Part shown: piece by piece, positions 16,457-26,838 of the stretch
How the letters are laid out: each line of letters opens with the position of its first letter
Numbering within the stretch: the stretch's first letter is position 1
Source: Lyophyllum atratum
Lineage: Eukaryota; Basidiomycota; Agaricomycetes; Agaricales; Lyophyllaceae
NCBI GenBank assembly: GCA_014905825.1
Contig: JACGCN010000004.1
Span: 992,001 to 1,056,000 of the forward strand
Direction: 5' to 3'
Length of the DNA: 64,000 nt
Position numbers and translations under genes: made by a program
Notes under the pieces: generated by a model
Told to the model about the DNA's origin: nothing
Seen by the model: only the letters and a program-made list of their open reading frames with translations
Database searches by the model: none

Positions 16457-16512
16457 ATGATTCGAATAGCGATATGGCAGCCTTCACTGCTGCGCGCCGG
16501 TGTCTTCGCTAG
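16399..16512 (+). promoter_or_regulatory. Candidate uORF overlapping the CoA-transferase start
   Basis: Two adjacent ATGs at 16399 and 16402 open a 37-codon frame that ends with TAG at 16510-16512. It is out of frame with, and overlaps, the chosen main ATG at 16457. If the transcript begins upstream of 16399, ribosomes would need leaky scanning to reach the main start. The transcription start is not known. Confidence 0.3.
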
Positions 16513-18360
16513 TTCATCTCCCAGCCACCTACGACGGTACCAAACAGGCGTGACAAACCCACAGCCAGGCAGTGGAATGCCCCCACCTCTTCAAGGCATC
16601 AAGATTCTTGACCTCACTCGCGTCCTTGCCGGACCTACGGCGACGATGCTCCTGGCTGATCTGGGTGCAGATGTTATGAAAGTCGAGGAAGTCGGTAAAG
16701 GGGACGACACGAGTATGTACCGCTCCCCGACGCGAATGAATTCGAACGGGTGTGTCTCGCCCAGAGCTAAGCATACTCCGCAGGATCGTGGAGCCCACCC
16801 TCAGCACCGACGCTTTCGTCGGCCCCAATGGCCTCAAGTCACCTTCCTCCCGAGTCGGCCTACTTTCTTGCCGTAAATCGGAACAAGCGGTCGATGACGG
16901 TCAACTTCAAGACTCCGGAAGGGCTGGAGATCATTCATAGGCTGGTGAAACAGTCAGATATTCTCGTTGAGAACTTCATATCGGGGAAGCTTGCGAGTAT
17001 GGGTCTTGGATATGAGGACTGCAAGAAACTTAACCCACGGCTTATTTACGCGTCCATCACCGGTGAGAAAGGCCTTGCGTTATGTTGAGGTGTAAGCGTC
17101 CGTATTCATCTGACCATGCGTAGGATATGGCCAGACTGGTCCATATAGAAAAGCCGCGGGCTATGATGTGATCGTAGAGGCCGAGGCCGGGTTGATGCAT
17201 ATGTGAGTGTCGCCGTCCAGCCCATGGAGGTCTTTCGTCCTCTCTTTCTAACGTATTCATGCTCCTTTAGAACCGGCGAGCCTGATAGACCACCATCGAA
17301 AGTCGGCGTCGCCGCCACGGATATAGCGACAGGGCTTTACGCGCATGGGGCTATCATGGCCGCGTTACTCTCTCGCCAACAAACCGGAAAGGGCGTCTGG
17401 ATCGACTGTAACTTATTCGAGACTCAAGTAATCTATCTCTTTAAGAGCTTTCTGGATGGCATGTCTGACAGGTCCCGGGAGTGTAGATTGCTGGGCTCGC
17501 GAACATCGCGTCCAATTATCTAATTGCTGGCCAAGACGCTTCTCGGCATGGAACAGCGCACCCATCCATCGTGCCATACCAAGTATTTCCCTGCAGGAAC
17601 GGATTTCTGATGATCGGGGCGGGGAACAATAAACAGGTGGGATCTCCTTATATCCTCGAGGAGAGGTACTTACCTGAGCCCGAATCACCAGTTCAAACTG
17701 CTCGCCGAGAAAATCGTGGAGAACCCAGCGCTCGCCACTGACCCGAGATTCGTCACAAACGATGCGCGCGTCGCAAATAGAGAGGAGTTGATCCGCATCA
17801 TATCTGACGTGCTGCTCAAGCAGGATCGCGAGCACTGGCTGGAACGGTTCACGGGACTGGGGTAAGATTTGCTCGACTTGAGATCTAGTCGATAGACACA
17901 GCGTCGATTTGATGCGTTCTTCCCAGCGTCCCATTTGGCCCAATTAACAACATACAGCAGACATTTGATCATCCCCAGGTGCGAGTTTGAGTAGTTATTA
18001 CAGATGGACACTGCTAACGCGCCGTGATGCGATGCTTATAGGCAATAGCACGTCAAGTGACTGTCGAAGTCGAGGTATGTCCTTGCTCGGCGGAAGAATT
18101 TGAAGCGTGTTCACTGACTCGTAACGCTGCGCAGCATCCTCGGTCAGGGAAGATCAAATTGGTCGCACCGGCCGTGATGTATAATGGGAAGAAGATGGAT
18201 GTGCGCAGACCACCCCCTTGGCTGTCGGAACATACCACGGAGGTGCGTATGGAAATTTGAGACCGAAGATACTGATGTTGAGACTTGGGATAGGTCATGG
18301 AAGAGCTCGGTTACTCAGAGGAGACCATAGAGTCATTGAGGAAGCGATTAATCATTTGAA
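16457..18360 (+). CDS. Class III CoA-transferase (CaiB/BaiF, SUGCT-like)
   Basis: Class III CoA-transferases move CoA between carboxylic acids through an aspartyl-CoA intermediate. The fungal and animal mitochondrial members resemble SUGCT (succinate-hydroxymethylglutarate CoA-transferase). The leader ([20 protein letters not shown], with Arg and Ser and no acids) looks like a mitochondrial presequence. Conserved blocks are [36 protein letters not shown] and RSWSPP (restored by splicing out 16711-16784), then [16 protein letters not shown] and [10 protein letters not shown]. Downstream are [20 protein letters not shown] and [20 protein letters not shown], where the Asp of ATDIATG is the expected catalytic residue. 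The end, [14 protein letters not shown] to RKRLII, has its stop at 18358-18360. About eight introns are needed. The family is firm, the exact substrate is not. Confidence 0.88.
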
Positions 18361-18444
18361 TTGGTAACCAATCGGCCTCTCTTGTAAATATGGAATATGA
18401 GTATGAGGTGAAATCCTCTAGAATACAGTGACTAAAGGAATGAT

Positions 18445-18452
18445 AAAAAAAA
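18445..18452 (-). terminator. RNA polymerase III terminator of tRNA-Ser
   Basis: A run of eight T on the minus strand lies about 18 nt after the tRNA 3' end, the standard Pol III stop signal. Confidence 0.8.
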
Positions 18453-18470
18453 GTAGCATTCAACACCCAG

Positions 18471-18574
18471 CGACGCCAGCAGGATTTGAACCTGCGCCCT
18501 CAAAGAGGAACAGATCGTTGATGAACTGTGCTTCATGTTCTAATCTGTCGCCGTAACCACTTGGCTATAGCGCC
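18471..18574 (-). tRNA. tRNA-Ser(AGA) with a 22-nt intron
   Basis: On the minus strand a class II tRNA folds by eye. The acceptor stem is GGCGCTA against TGGCGTC with discriminator G, the D-arm contains TAGCCAAGTGG (A box), and the anticodon stem is ACAGA/TCTGT. The variable arm is CCTC-TTT-GAGG and the T-arm is GCAGG-TTCAAAT-CCTGC (B box GGTTCAAATCC). The anticodon loop is TTAGAAA once a 22-nt intron starting just after position 37 is removed, so the anticodon is AGA. The long variable arm confirms serine. The gene sits in the short gap between the CoA-transferase and CHL1 genes. Confidence 0.93.
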
Positions 18575-18748
18575 TTACTGTCTGAGTTCAGGAGAAGCAT
18601 CTTCCACGTTGGGCATGATAATCGCAGGCGTTGAAATCGATGCCACGAGATTAACTGTCACGGTCATGTGAAGGTCATAACGCGTCGTGCTCGTCACGTC
18701 CGAGCCTTGTCTTGTCCTCCCAAGGCCAGGGTGCCTGTGCCCCAAGTG

Positions 18749-21700
18749 ATGTCTCTCAACCTGGACCTCCCGACGCCTACGAAATTCCCGGAATTCCCAT
18801 ATAACCCACCCTATGAGATCCAAGTGGAGCTCATGCGACACCTTTACGCCTCCATCGAGCAGAGGAACGTTACTATTGTCGAGAGTCCGACAGGCACAGT
18901 GAGCCTCAGTGTCATCATGCTCAACCTTCCTTTTATTGACACTTATACAGGGAAAGACACTTACTTTGCTGTGCGCGAGCCTCACGTGGCTAAGGGACGA
19001 GAAGGATCGGGCGAAGAAGGGAAAACTTCAAACTGTGGCGGAGGATGAGGCCGACGGTATGAGTCTCGCCTGATTGCTTTATATTATACTAAGGTGTATG
19101 TATCCAGCTAAAGACTGGGTCATCGAGCAAACGAAAGAACGCGTTAGACGAGAGCTGGAGGCAGATGAAAGGGAGTATGAGGGGCGGTTGGCGGAAGCGA
19201 GAAAGCGCGAAGATCTGATGAAGAAGATGTCAAAGGCGAGAGTGGTTAAGAAAGCGGTGCGTCGTCATATCTCCTGCCTTTATGCTTTGACTAATACTTT
19301 CGCAATTGTAGAGGCGGGATGTGGAAGCGCCGAAGCAACCAGACGAAGAAGATGACGATCAATTTCTTCCCGAAAGCGATTCGCAGGCAGACGATGACGA
19401 CATGTGTATGTCGCCTGCACTGCGTGCCCTCATGGCCAAGTCTGCTCCCGCCTTTCCTTCAGTCCTGGTCGTGTGCTGACGCGTCGGCAGGGTGGACAAA
19501 GCACCGAGATCTGGTTCCAGAGACGGAGAGGCAGAACCGACATGCACGAAGATATACTACGCCTCGCGAACACATTCGCAGCTCACTCAAATCCTCCCTG
19601 AACTTCGCAGGCTAAAACTCAACCTGCAAGTTTTCTCCCACCATCCTTCTGCCAAGGAGTCGACGCCGCCGACAAGAAAGAGACCCGTCCATGATCTAGA
19701 TAATGATGAGGCGCCAGCTTCATATACCCGAACGGTAACACTCGGATCACGAAAACAACTATGTATTAATGACGAGCTCCGAGCAAAGTCCTGCGACTTG
19801 GACGAGGGCTGTCGCGAGCTTCTTGGTGGTACGTTCAAATCCCTCGGCGGATGTTCATCGCATCTTGATATGGTCTGCCTATTATCGCAGAAAAGGGCGA
19901 CAAACGGTGCCAACATCTACCGCCAGTGGGCGATGAAGGGAAAATGCTCGACTTCCGAGATCAAATTCTTGTGAGCTCTTCTCGGTTACCACGTTCCTTG
20001 CGTCCTGATAGGTCTCAGGCAACTCCAAAAGACATTGAAGAGCTTGCATCTGCAGGTCGAAGGGCACACACATGCCCGTATTTTGGTGCGCGGCGTGCTA
20101 TTCCTCAGGCAGAGGTATCATCCTTCTAAGCGTTTCGAACATTTGAATGGCGCTAAAGAGTCTCCTCAGCTCGTGACACTACCGTATAATCTATTACTCC
20201 AAAAAAGCGCCCGCGAAGCACTTGGAATTGATCTGACCAACCAAATTGTCATCATCGACGAAGCACATAGTGGGTTCTCTGCAACTTTTACCTTTTGGGC
20301 ACTGTATTTATTACGACGATCTCAGATTTAATTCCTTCTCTTCTCTCTCTTTCCGCCACACGTCTCCCCTACACGACTCTCACGACATCTTTCATGCAAG
20401 TCTGCACTTATGTGTCAAAGTTTAGAAATCGACTTGGTCCAGCCAACCTATTGCATTTGAAGCGTCTAATCGTATTCCTTGATGCACTGAAGAAGTACGT
20501 GTTGGAATGGAAGGAGTGTCGGACTGGCACACCCGCGAAGGATAGTCAAGGAAAATCTACCCAGAGCGAAAAGGCTGAGGTGATGACAGCCGCGGAACTG
20601 CTGGAGAGGCTGGGGAGGAAGGCTACCGGCATAAACTTGTTAGAGATCGAAAAATATCTCAGGGCGAGCAAGGTAATAATTTTTTGGAACCTCTCAAGGA
20701 TCCGTGGGCTGATTACCCGTCAAGGTTGCGAGGAAGATTGCTGGCTATTCTGACAAGGAGGCAGCAAAAAACAGTGGTAAGTGCTGTGTACACTTAATAT
20801 AGAGGCAGTTGACATGACCCTGGTCCTTAGATGCTGCACGTCCACGACGTGGAGAAATCCCTCCACTACACGCCGTAGAGAGCTTCCTAGTCTCGTTAAC
20901 AGGCGCAACTGAGGGTGGGCATCACGGTGTTTCTGATCTGAGTCTATTGACAGTAAAGTATTCAGATGGTCGTGTAACCTTTTTGCTCATCGGGACTCCA
21001 GGGAACGAGACCGTCGAACTAAAGTATCAGCTGCTCAATCCGTCACCGCCCTTCAAAGATGTAGTGGATGTTGCCAGGTCGGTCATCCTTGCTGGAGGCA
21101 CAATGTCCCCTGTACGTATTCCAAGGCTTTCGCATGTTATCAAGACTGAAGGAAAGATGCAGATATCGGATGTTAACAATCAGCTATTCCGTTACATGGA
21201 ACCGCATAAACTAACCAGTTTCTCGTGTGGACATATAATTCCACCCGAAAACCTTCAGACGATGGTCGTTAGCAAAGGTCCACGAGGTAGCGAGTTATCA
21301 TATAAGGCTGGTGTGCAGGGAGATGCGACCGTTGTACGTATGCACCGAAGTTGAAGCATCTGTACAATACGCTGAACAGTTCCTTCTTCCAGATTGCTGA
21401 GCTTGGACAGATCCTGCTAAACTTCTCTAGCATCGTTCCCGCGGGATTGATAGTGTTCTTCCCGTCATATAACTTCCTGAATGCAGCCAAGGCGGTTTGG
21501 CACAAAAATGGACTATTGGATAAATTTGGCGTTAAGAAAAAGGTGGGATTGACCTTGCTGCCTGAGTCACTTCTTACTCTTTTCGTCAGACTTTTTTCGA
21601 ACCAGCGGAGACCACGGATGTCGATAAGGTTTTACAGGAGTATTCTGCTGCTGCTCATGCACTCGTGAGCATCCATAGTCTCCCCTTCTGCATACTAAAA

Positions 21701-22231
21701 ACATACCGTGATCAGCCACAATCGGCATCCGATAAGATACGGGGTGCCCTTCTGTTCGCAGTCATAGGAGCCAAACTCTCTGAAGGTCTAAACTTTGCTG
21801 ACGACCTCGCTCGCGCCGTCGTTATCGTCGGACTTCCGTTCGCTAACCTTGGCTCACCGGAACTCAAGGAACGTCTGCAATACGTAAACCGATTGGATGC
21901 AAGCGTAACGAAGAAAAAACCTGGACAGAAAGACGCTGCGGCAGAGCTTTACGAAAATATGTGTATGAATGCGGTCAATCAGAGTATAGGTGTGTTCTTC
22001 AGCTCTATGTATCGCTTATGAGCTAAACTACAGTTATCGACAGGTCGAGCCATTCGCCATCGCGGAGACTGGGCGTCCCTCATACTTCTGGATCGTCGAT
22101 ATGCCTCAACTTCCATTCGAGCCAAGTTGCCGAAATGGATTGGGAATAAGGTTACTACCACGGAGGGTTTCGGACAAGCCATGAGGGACCTTGGAACGTT
22201 CTATCGAAGCAAGAAACGCGACCCGCTGTGA
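18749..22231 (+). CDS. CHL1: CHL1/DDX11-family Fe-S DNA helicase
   Basis: CHL1 (human DDX11) is a 5'-3' superfamily 2 DNA helicase with an iron-sulfur cluster, needed for sister-chromatid cohesion. The start MSLNLDLPTPTKFPEFPYNP is followed by the Q-like EIQVELMRHLYASIE. Walker A (ESPTGTGKTLTLL) forms only when intron 18900-18950 is removed. Then come KIYYASRTHSQLTQ (Ia), Cys-containing segments (LCINDELRAKSC, KRCQHLP, HTCPYFGAR) expected to hold the Fe-S cluster, and LPYNLLLQKSARE. Motif II is IIDEAHNLIPS, where the codon after DEAH is split by an intron. The C-terminal half has FFPSYNFLN, ALLFAVIGAKLSEGLNFAD, GLPFANLGSPEL and motif VI NQSIGRAIRHRGDWASL, the last also rebuilt by splicing. 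The stop is at 22229-22231. All motifs are present, so the gene looks functional. Confidence 0.92.
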
Positions 22232-22621
22232 TGAGCGCATATTCTGCAATTTATGAAGGACGATCCTCCCTCATGCTGAGAATTTGGCCAAGGTAACGAT
22301 TATAGTCCTTCCAGTCGTTTGTAATTGATTTAGATCTATCATTCGCGCACGTTACAGGGTTTGTGGCCGTAACATCCATCACCTAACAGCTTGCCCCCGC
22401 TCAAGCGCGGTGCTATGCCCTATCCTAGGGCAGATAATCCAGATGCTACCACTGGTTTTATGAAGACACGTCCCATGATGAAAGTGTCTTCTTCATTCGT
22501 ACAAAACGAATGCTTCCCATGTATGATGTATTTTACCACTGGCGAATTGTTATTACATTGCTCTTTCCGCATCGCAAGCATACACCGGAGGCAGCATCCT
22601 ACTGGAACTCGTTGTCCCAAG

Positions 22622-24352
22622 TCAAACCATTGCCTTTAGCATATCCAGGGAAGCCTTCGTTGCATTATATAACATCTGCATCAATCTTTGGTAGTCTCCG
22701 TCTCGGTTGGCTCTTATCTGTGTAACAGTCAGCCATGGAAACAAGGAAGTAGGGACACTGAAACATGCGTTGTTGAGAAGCAGAAGGTATGCAGGTTTGT
22801 AGAAAGCCGGGATACAGAGAGGCGGGAGTCCATTCTTCAGTAATGGTATTGACGCTAAGATTCTAGACAAACGTCCATTTCCGTCCTACGCAGTCGAGCA
22901 GAAGTATAACTGGAAGGTGACTCTTGACACGACGAGAAACTTGCCTCAAAGGGATGAATTGTGAGAAAAACATGACTGATCCATGCGGCAGAAGCGAAAG
23001 GGTCCATATCAGCTTGTTGAACAAGTTCCTGAAAGCTTGTCAGTACATTTGCATGGTTGATTTTGAGTCCATACTAACATTGAAACGTTTGCAGAACATA
23101 TTGAGTTCTGCTTCAACTTCATCAGAAGGACAAAACTGTATCTTCACGCCTTGCTCGCGAGAAGTCGCGGTGACATTGAGGCGGGAGGCTTGTCGAGTTA
23201 TTCCTATGTTAAGGTAAGATAGTTGGAATCCAGAACCCGTGTCACTGTATAGGACCCGGCTCGTTTGCATGAGCTTTGCGTGAAGACGACACACTGTCTC
23301 CACAGTGAGATTCAGAGGGTCAGATTCGAGGAAAGTATATATTTCTTTCAAGGCCTATACATAAAGGACCATCAGCGATATACATCAAGGCAAAGATGAC
23401 AGGTATCTGTGACCTTATGTGTATCTTGAAGGATAGATAGTGCATCGGCACGGTTTCGCACCGCACCGCCTATCGGATCGCTTCGGTCGCCGGGCTCTGC
23501 TTCGTTGTAGAAGCCGATTTCGATCAGTCTAGTTGTAGTCTGCGACGAAAGTAAGGAACTCCAGCATGCGGTGTACAATGAATGAGAAGCTGACTGATGG
23601 ATCGAACTGCATCGTTCCTTCAATAACGTTGGTTTCGAGACAGTGAAGATTCAGGAATTTGGCCATAATGTCCGTAGAACTAGTATTCGGCCATTCGTCG
23701 CGTATAACATGAATCTGAGCGCGTTGGAGTTTGCAGTAAGGGAACGTATCCTTCTCTGCTGTTGATCGCCAACGTTGGCTGGGCGAGAAGCCCAGCGACG
23801 AGTTGTTCTTGTAGTTGAACACTAAGAAATTCCTCAGCCACGAAAGGACAATGGCAAAAGTAAATGGCCGCTTACACCGCCGCTCTGCCTCGGCCAGGAT
23901 AGAAGACCGGGAATGCGCAATCCAACGGGCAAGGTGTGGATCCTCCAACATCGTTTGCAACTACATAAATCGAGTAATATCGCATCCTCTCCATGTATGT
24001 CGGGGGAACCTACCTCTTCATACAAGCTTAGGGCAGTAACTTTACTACCCAGCGTCATTCGCATGTCCGCCACTCTCAACAAGAGGTAGGGTAAGCGGTG
24101 TTCCTCAAGAAGACGTTCCCATAGTCTTGCGGATGCAGCGCATGCAAGACCGTTGGAGGGGTCAACCGTAAGTGAGGCTCTTAGCTGCGAGGACAGATCA
24201 GACCCCAAAGCTTCAACTGGCAACTCCTGCAGAAACTGTTCTTTAGATGTAGCGTTTGGGTGAGGATGAAGAAAGAAGGTCACAGTAACGGAAGAGTGCT
24301 GTAGTTGAGGGCGGTCTGCGTTAAGATAAGGGGTAAGGTGAAGGTTAGACAT
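22622..24352 (-). CDS. Fic-domain protein (probable AMPylase)
   Basis: Fic proteins transfer AMP or other nucleotide moieties to hydroxyl side chains. An N-terminal helical region starts at 24352 (MSNLHLTPYLNADRPQLQ). The inhibitory-helix motif TNVIEGT, matching S/T-x-x-x-E-G, lies at 23633-23613. The core follows: VETVCRLHAKLMQTSRV, then DMDPFASAAWISHVF, then the active site HPFE at 22956-22945 joined to DGNGRLSRIL from 22885. This yields the full HPFx(D/E)GNGR motif with catalytic His, metal-binding acid and both Gly/Arg. The joint is an intron of 59 nt (22944-22886) with a GC donor (GAG|GCAAGT) and TAG acceptor. A further 51-nt stretch (22768-22718), GCATGT to ACACAG with a CTGAC branch-like site, may be a second GC-AG intron or may be retained in frame. 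The C-terminus is IRANRDGDYQRLMQMLYNAT. Fic domain is firm; targets are unknown. Confidence 0.88.
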
Positions 24353-24902
24353 GGCGGCGTGGCGTGTCCAGAGAATGTCACCGGGTGAAGGAAGGGTGAA
24401 GCGGGCTATGAGATCTCAAGTCGCAGTTACACTAAACTCCCACCGAAGAGGGAGCTAGAATTGTATCATAGCCATGGACACTGGACGATTTCCATTGAAC
24501 CGAAGGCACGAAATACTTCGGAGTTTGGCAAGACGCCGTGGGCGTTGTGAAAAGCACGACAAGGCGGATGGAAATAAATTCTGCCGTGGGGCTCCTCGCC
24601 AACCTTGATCTAGTAGTTATGGTTATGCAAACGGTGACGTCTTAGCCCTATAGCTCGTCTGCGACTACAAGGCCAAGGAGGATGCGGAGGAAACCAATTG
24701 CCTCACGTTTCCTCTCAGAGAAGGAAAGAGTCGTTGCTCCTTCACTTCGTGATTCTCTATCCAGCCCAAGGAGGATGCGGATGAAACGAATTGCCTCACG
24801 TTTCCTCTCAGAGAAGGAAGAGTCGTTGCTCGTTCACTTCGGTCGCCCTTGAAAAATCTATGGACATTCAATTATTATAATAGTTACAGAATCTAGTGAG
24901 TG
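24353..24902. other. Intergenic region between the Fic and GT61 genes
   Basis: About 550 bp without a convincing gene. It carries the Fic promoter and a two-copy tandem repeat (24673-24841). A minus-strand frame across the repeat encodes the same short segment twice (PSLRGNVRQFVSSASSL), but it has no support as a gene. Confidence 0.45.
24673..24841. repeat. Two-copy tandem repeat, period 93 bp
   Basis: Copy 1 covers 24673-24749 and copy 2 24766-24841. They differ by three substitutions and one single-base indel, and are separated by a 16-bp spacer (TGATTCTCTATCCAGC). The unit contains CCTCACGTTTCCTCTCAGAG. It does not match any nearby gene. Confidence 0.85.
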
Positions 24903-26617
24903 TTAGTCGTCAACCTCCTCTGTCAGCAATAGCCTTTCTAAGCACAGTCGAGCCACCGCCACGCCATCTAGAGGGATGGAGTTCCCTTGGAATCCGTCTA
25001 CGTATTTCGGCTCTGGAAGACCCGGACTTGTGAAATACCTGAAAGCGGGTTGAAGCGAGTGATACTGGGAGAGGAAAACAGGCACTAACTCGGATCCCCA
25101 AAACCCATAGTGGGTCATGCCCAATGCGCGTGTTGTGTACTCGTAGTCGAAAGCGAAGCCTCCAGGGAAGAAGAATTCCATCACGGTCGATCGAGGGGAA
25201 GGCTTCATCCAGATAAGGGATGTCAGACCGTTGCCGTGAACTCCCATCATAATCTGCACGACTGAAAATGAGGCAATGAACTTGGGAATGAGACAATGAA
25301 GCTGACCGTGGTTCTAGCAGCCAGTTCAATTTGTTCAAGTCGCGTCATCTTCTCTGCCGCCACGACGTTGACTTCGAACCCGTAGGTATCCCTCAGTTTA
25401 TAAAGCTCTTCGACGAGTATCTCGTGGTCTTCTTTGATCAGCATACGTCTCCCCCACTCCTGACGTGAGATATACGTGATGACAGGGGTGCTCGTCGTCC
25501 CTCCGCCCGTGTTGGCCCCGAGTCCCGTAAACTGGATAGCATTATTCCTCAACGTCATCCACCAGTTGGCGCTTCCAGGCAAGCCGAAGGGAGCAGATGC
25601 TGTCCGCTGAAAACGCGCAAAGTTATGGGCGAGCATGGTCGCGGAACGGTCCGCTACGATGACGCGGTCGAAGACGAAGGGCCGCCCCATTTCCGCGCGG
25701 TCTCGCCAATCATCCTTGAACTCCATGATTGCGGAGGGGAATGCGGAGCGGATGACCCATTGGTTCATGGCGGCATAGTCGCGCCAATGGTACGCGTCGA
25801 GGTGGTTGAAAACCAGGCGGCGGACGGGGGGTAGGGATGTCTTGCCGTCATGCGTGATTGTTGGGTCGAGGGAGGAATAGGTGCGCCAGAATCCAAACCA
25901 GAGTTCTGCAGACCAGTGATAGTAATGGGTAACGCTATGTTGACGCGATAAGTTGGGGAGTGAGATGTGTATGACGTCGTACTTACAATTGGTATGGGTC
26001 ATTGATAAAATACTTCACTGGTGTTAGCTCAAGCAAGAAGGACACTAAGAACCGGACACACATTCACACCGTCCAGTATATGGGCACCCGTCCCGAACAT
26101 TGCTTTCGCCTCCTTGGTGTTGATAACGCGAATATCCTCGTCCGTGGGTCGTCGTGATGCCACTGCCTCTTCTCCATTCTCAATAAATAATCCTTTGGAA
26201 TAGATATGGGTAATATTGGGTAGCTTGGAAGGCTCATCTGAGACGATATAGACGACGCCTTTGAAGATGTAGAGTCTATCAAAGATGGTCCAGCCTGCGA
26301 AGGCAATTGAGTGAGTGCAATGACATGGCAGCGGTGGAACACGCACCGGGTACATGGGCAAGGACTTTCGTTTGCGGGACTGGTGATGACCCCCACGAGA
26401 GATGTGCGTCTGAAATCTGGGTATTTCCTGGGTGCAAGTTGTTGGAAGATGTGGCCAAAGGGGAAGCGTTACGCGAGAAGCTCGTCAATGGGTTAGAAAC
26501 AGTTCGAGCGTCCTGAACGTCGGACTTGCGAGAGACAAAGAGAAGAAAGAGGAAAAGGAGACTGAGGAGAAGAAGTTCTCGCCTCGTCGGTGTGGCTGAA
26601 GCTAGTCGACTCGCCAT
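24903..26617 (-). CDS. Glycosyltransferase family 61 protein (type II membrane)
   Basis: GT61 enzymes (DUF563, related to EOGT and plant XAX/POMGNT-like transferases) are Golgi or ER type II membrane glycosyltransferases. The N-terminus MASRLASATPTRRELLLL runs into a signal anchor (LLLLSLLFLFLLFVS) followed by a Ser/Asn-rich stem. The catalytic region shows GWTIFDRLYIFKGVVYIV, a His-rich HYYHWSAELWFGFWR, RRLVFNHLDAYHWRDYAAM, FDRVIVADRSA and PVITYISRQEWGRRML. Downstream is IMMGVHGNGLTSLIWM, the MVGxHGAGL-like motif diagnostic of GT61, and VMEFFFPGGFAFDYEY. The stop is at 24905-24903. Four introns are apparent (for example near 25320-25250, 26030-25985 and 26345-26295). The protein is complete. 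The acceptor substrate is unknown. Confidence 0.85.
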
Positions 26618-26838
26618 GGACGGCTCGACAGGTCCAAGCTTACTGCCAACATCATCATGATATTAGTATTTCCACAAACGTCCATAATTGCCCTCGGGCT
26701 TATCGGGTAAAATACAATTATATTTCGATGAGGTATGTAGATGTGGGTATGTACTTTATATACGGGGGTAGAAACATGAATACATTTGAGTGCGAGGAGC
26801 AGCCATATTGTTCGGTAGGTAAGTTCCAGGTAGTCTCG

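Noticed and set aside
26307..26516. Plus-strand frame rich in Trp/Cys over the GT61 N-terminus
   Set aside because: Antisense shadow of the GT61 first exons.
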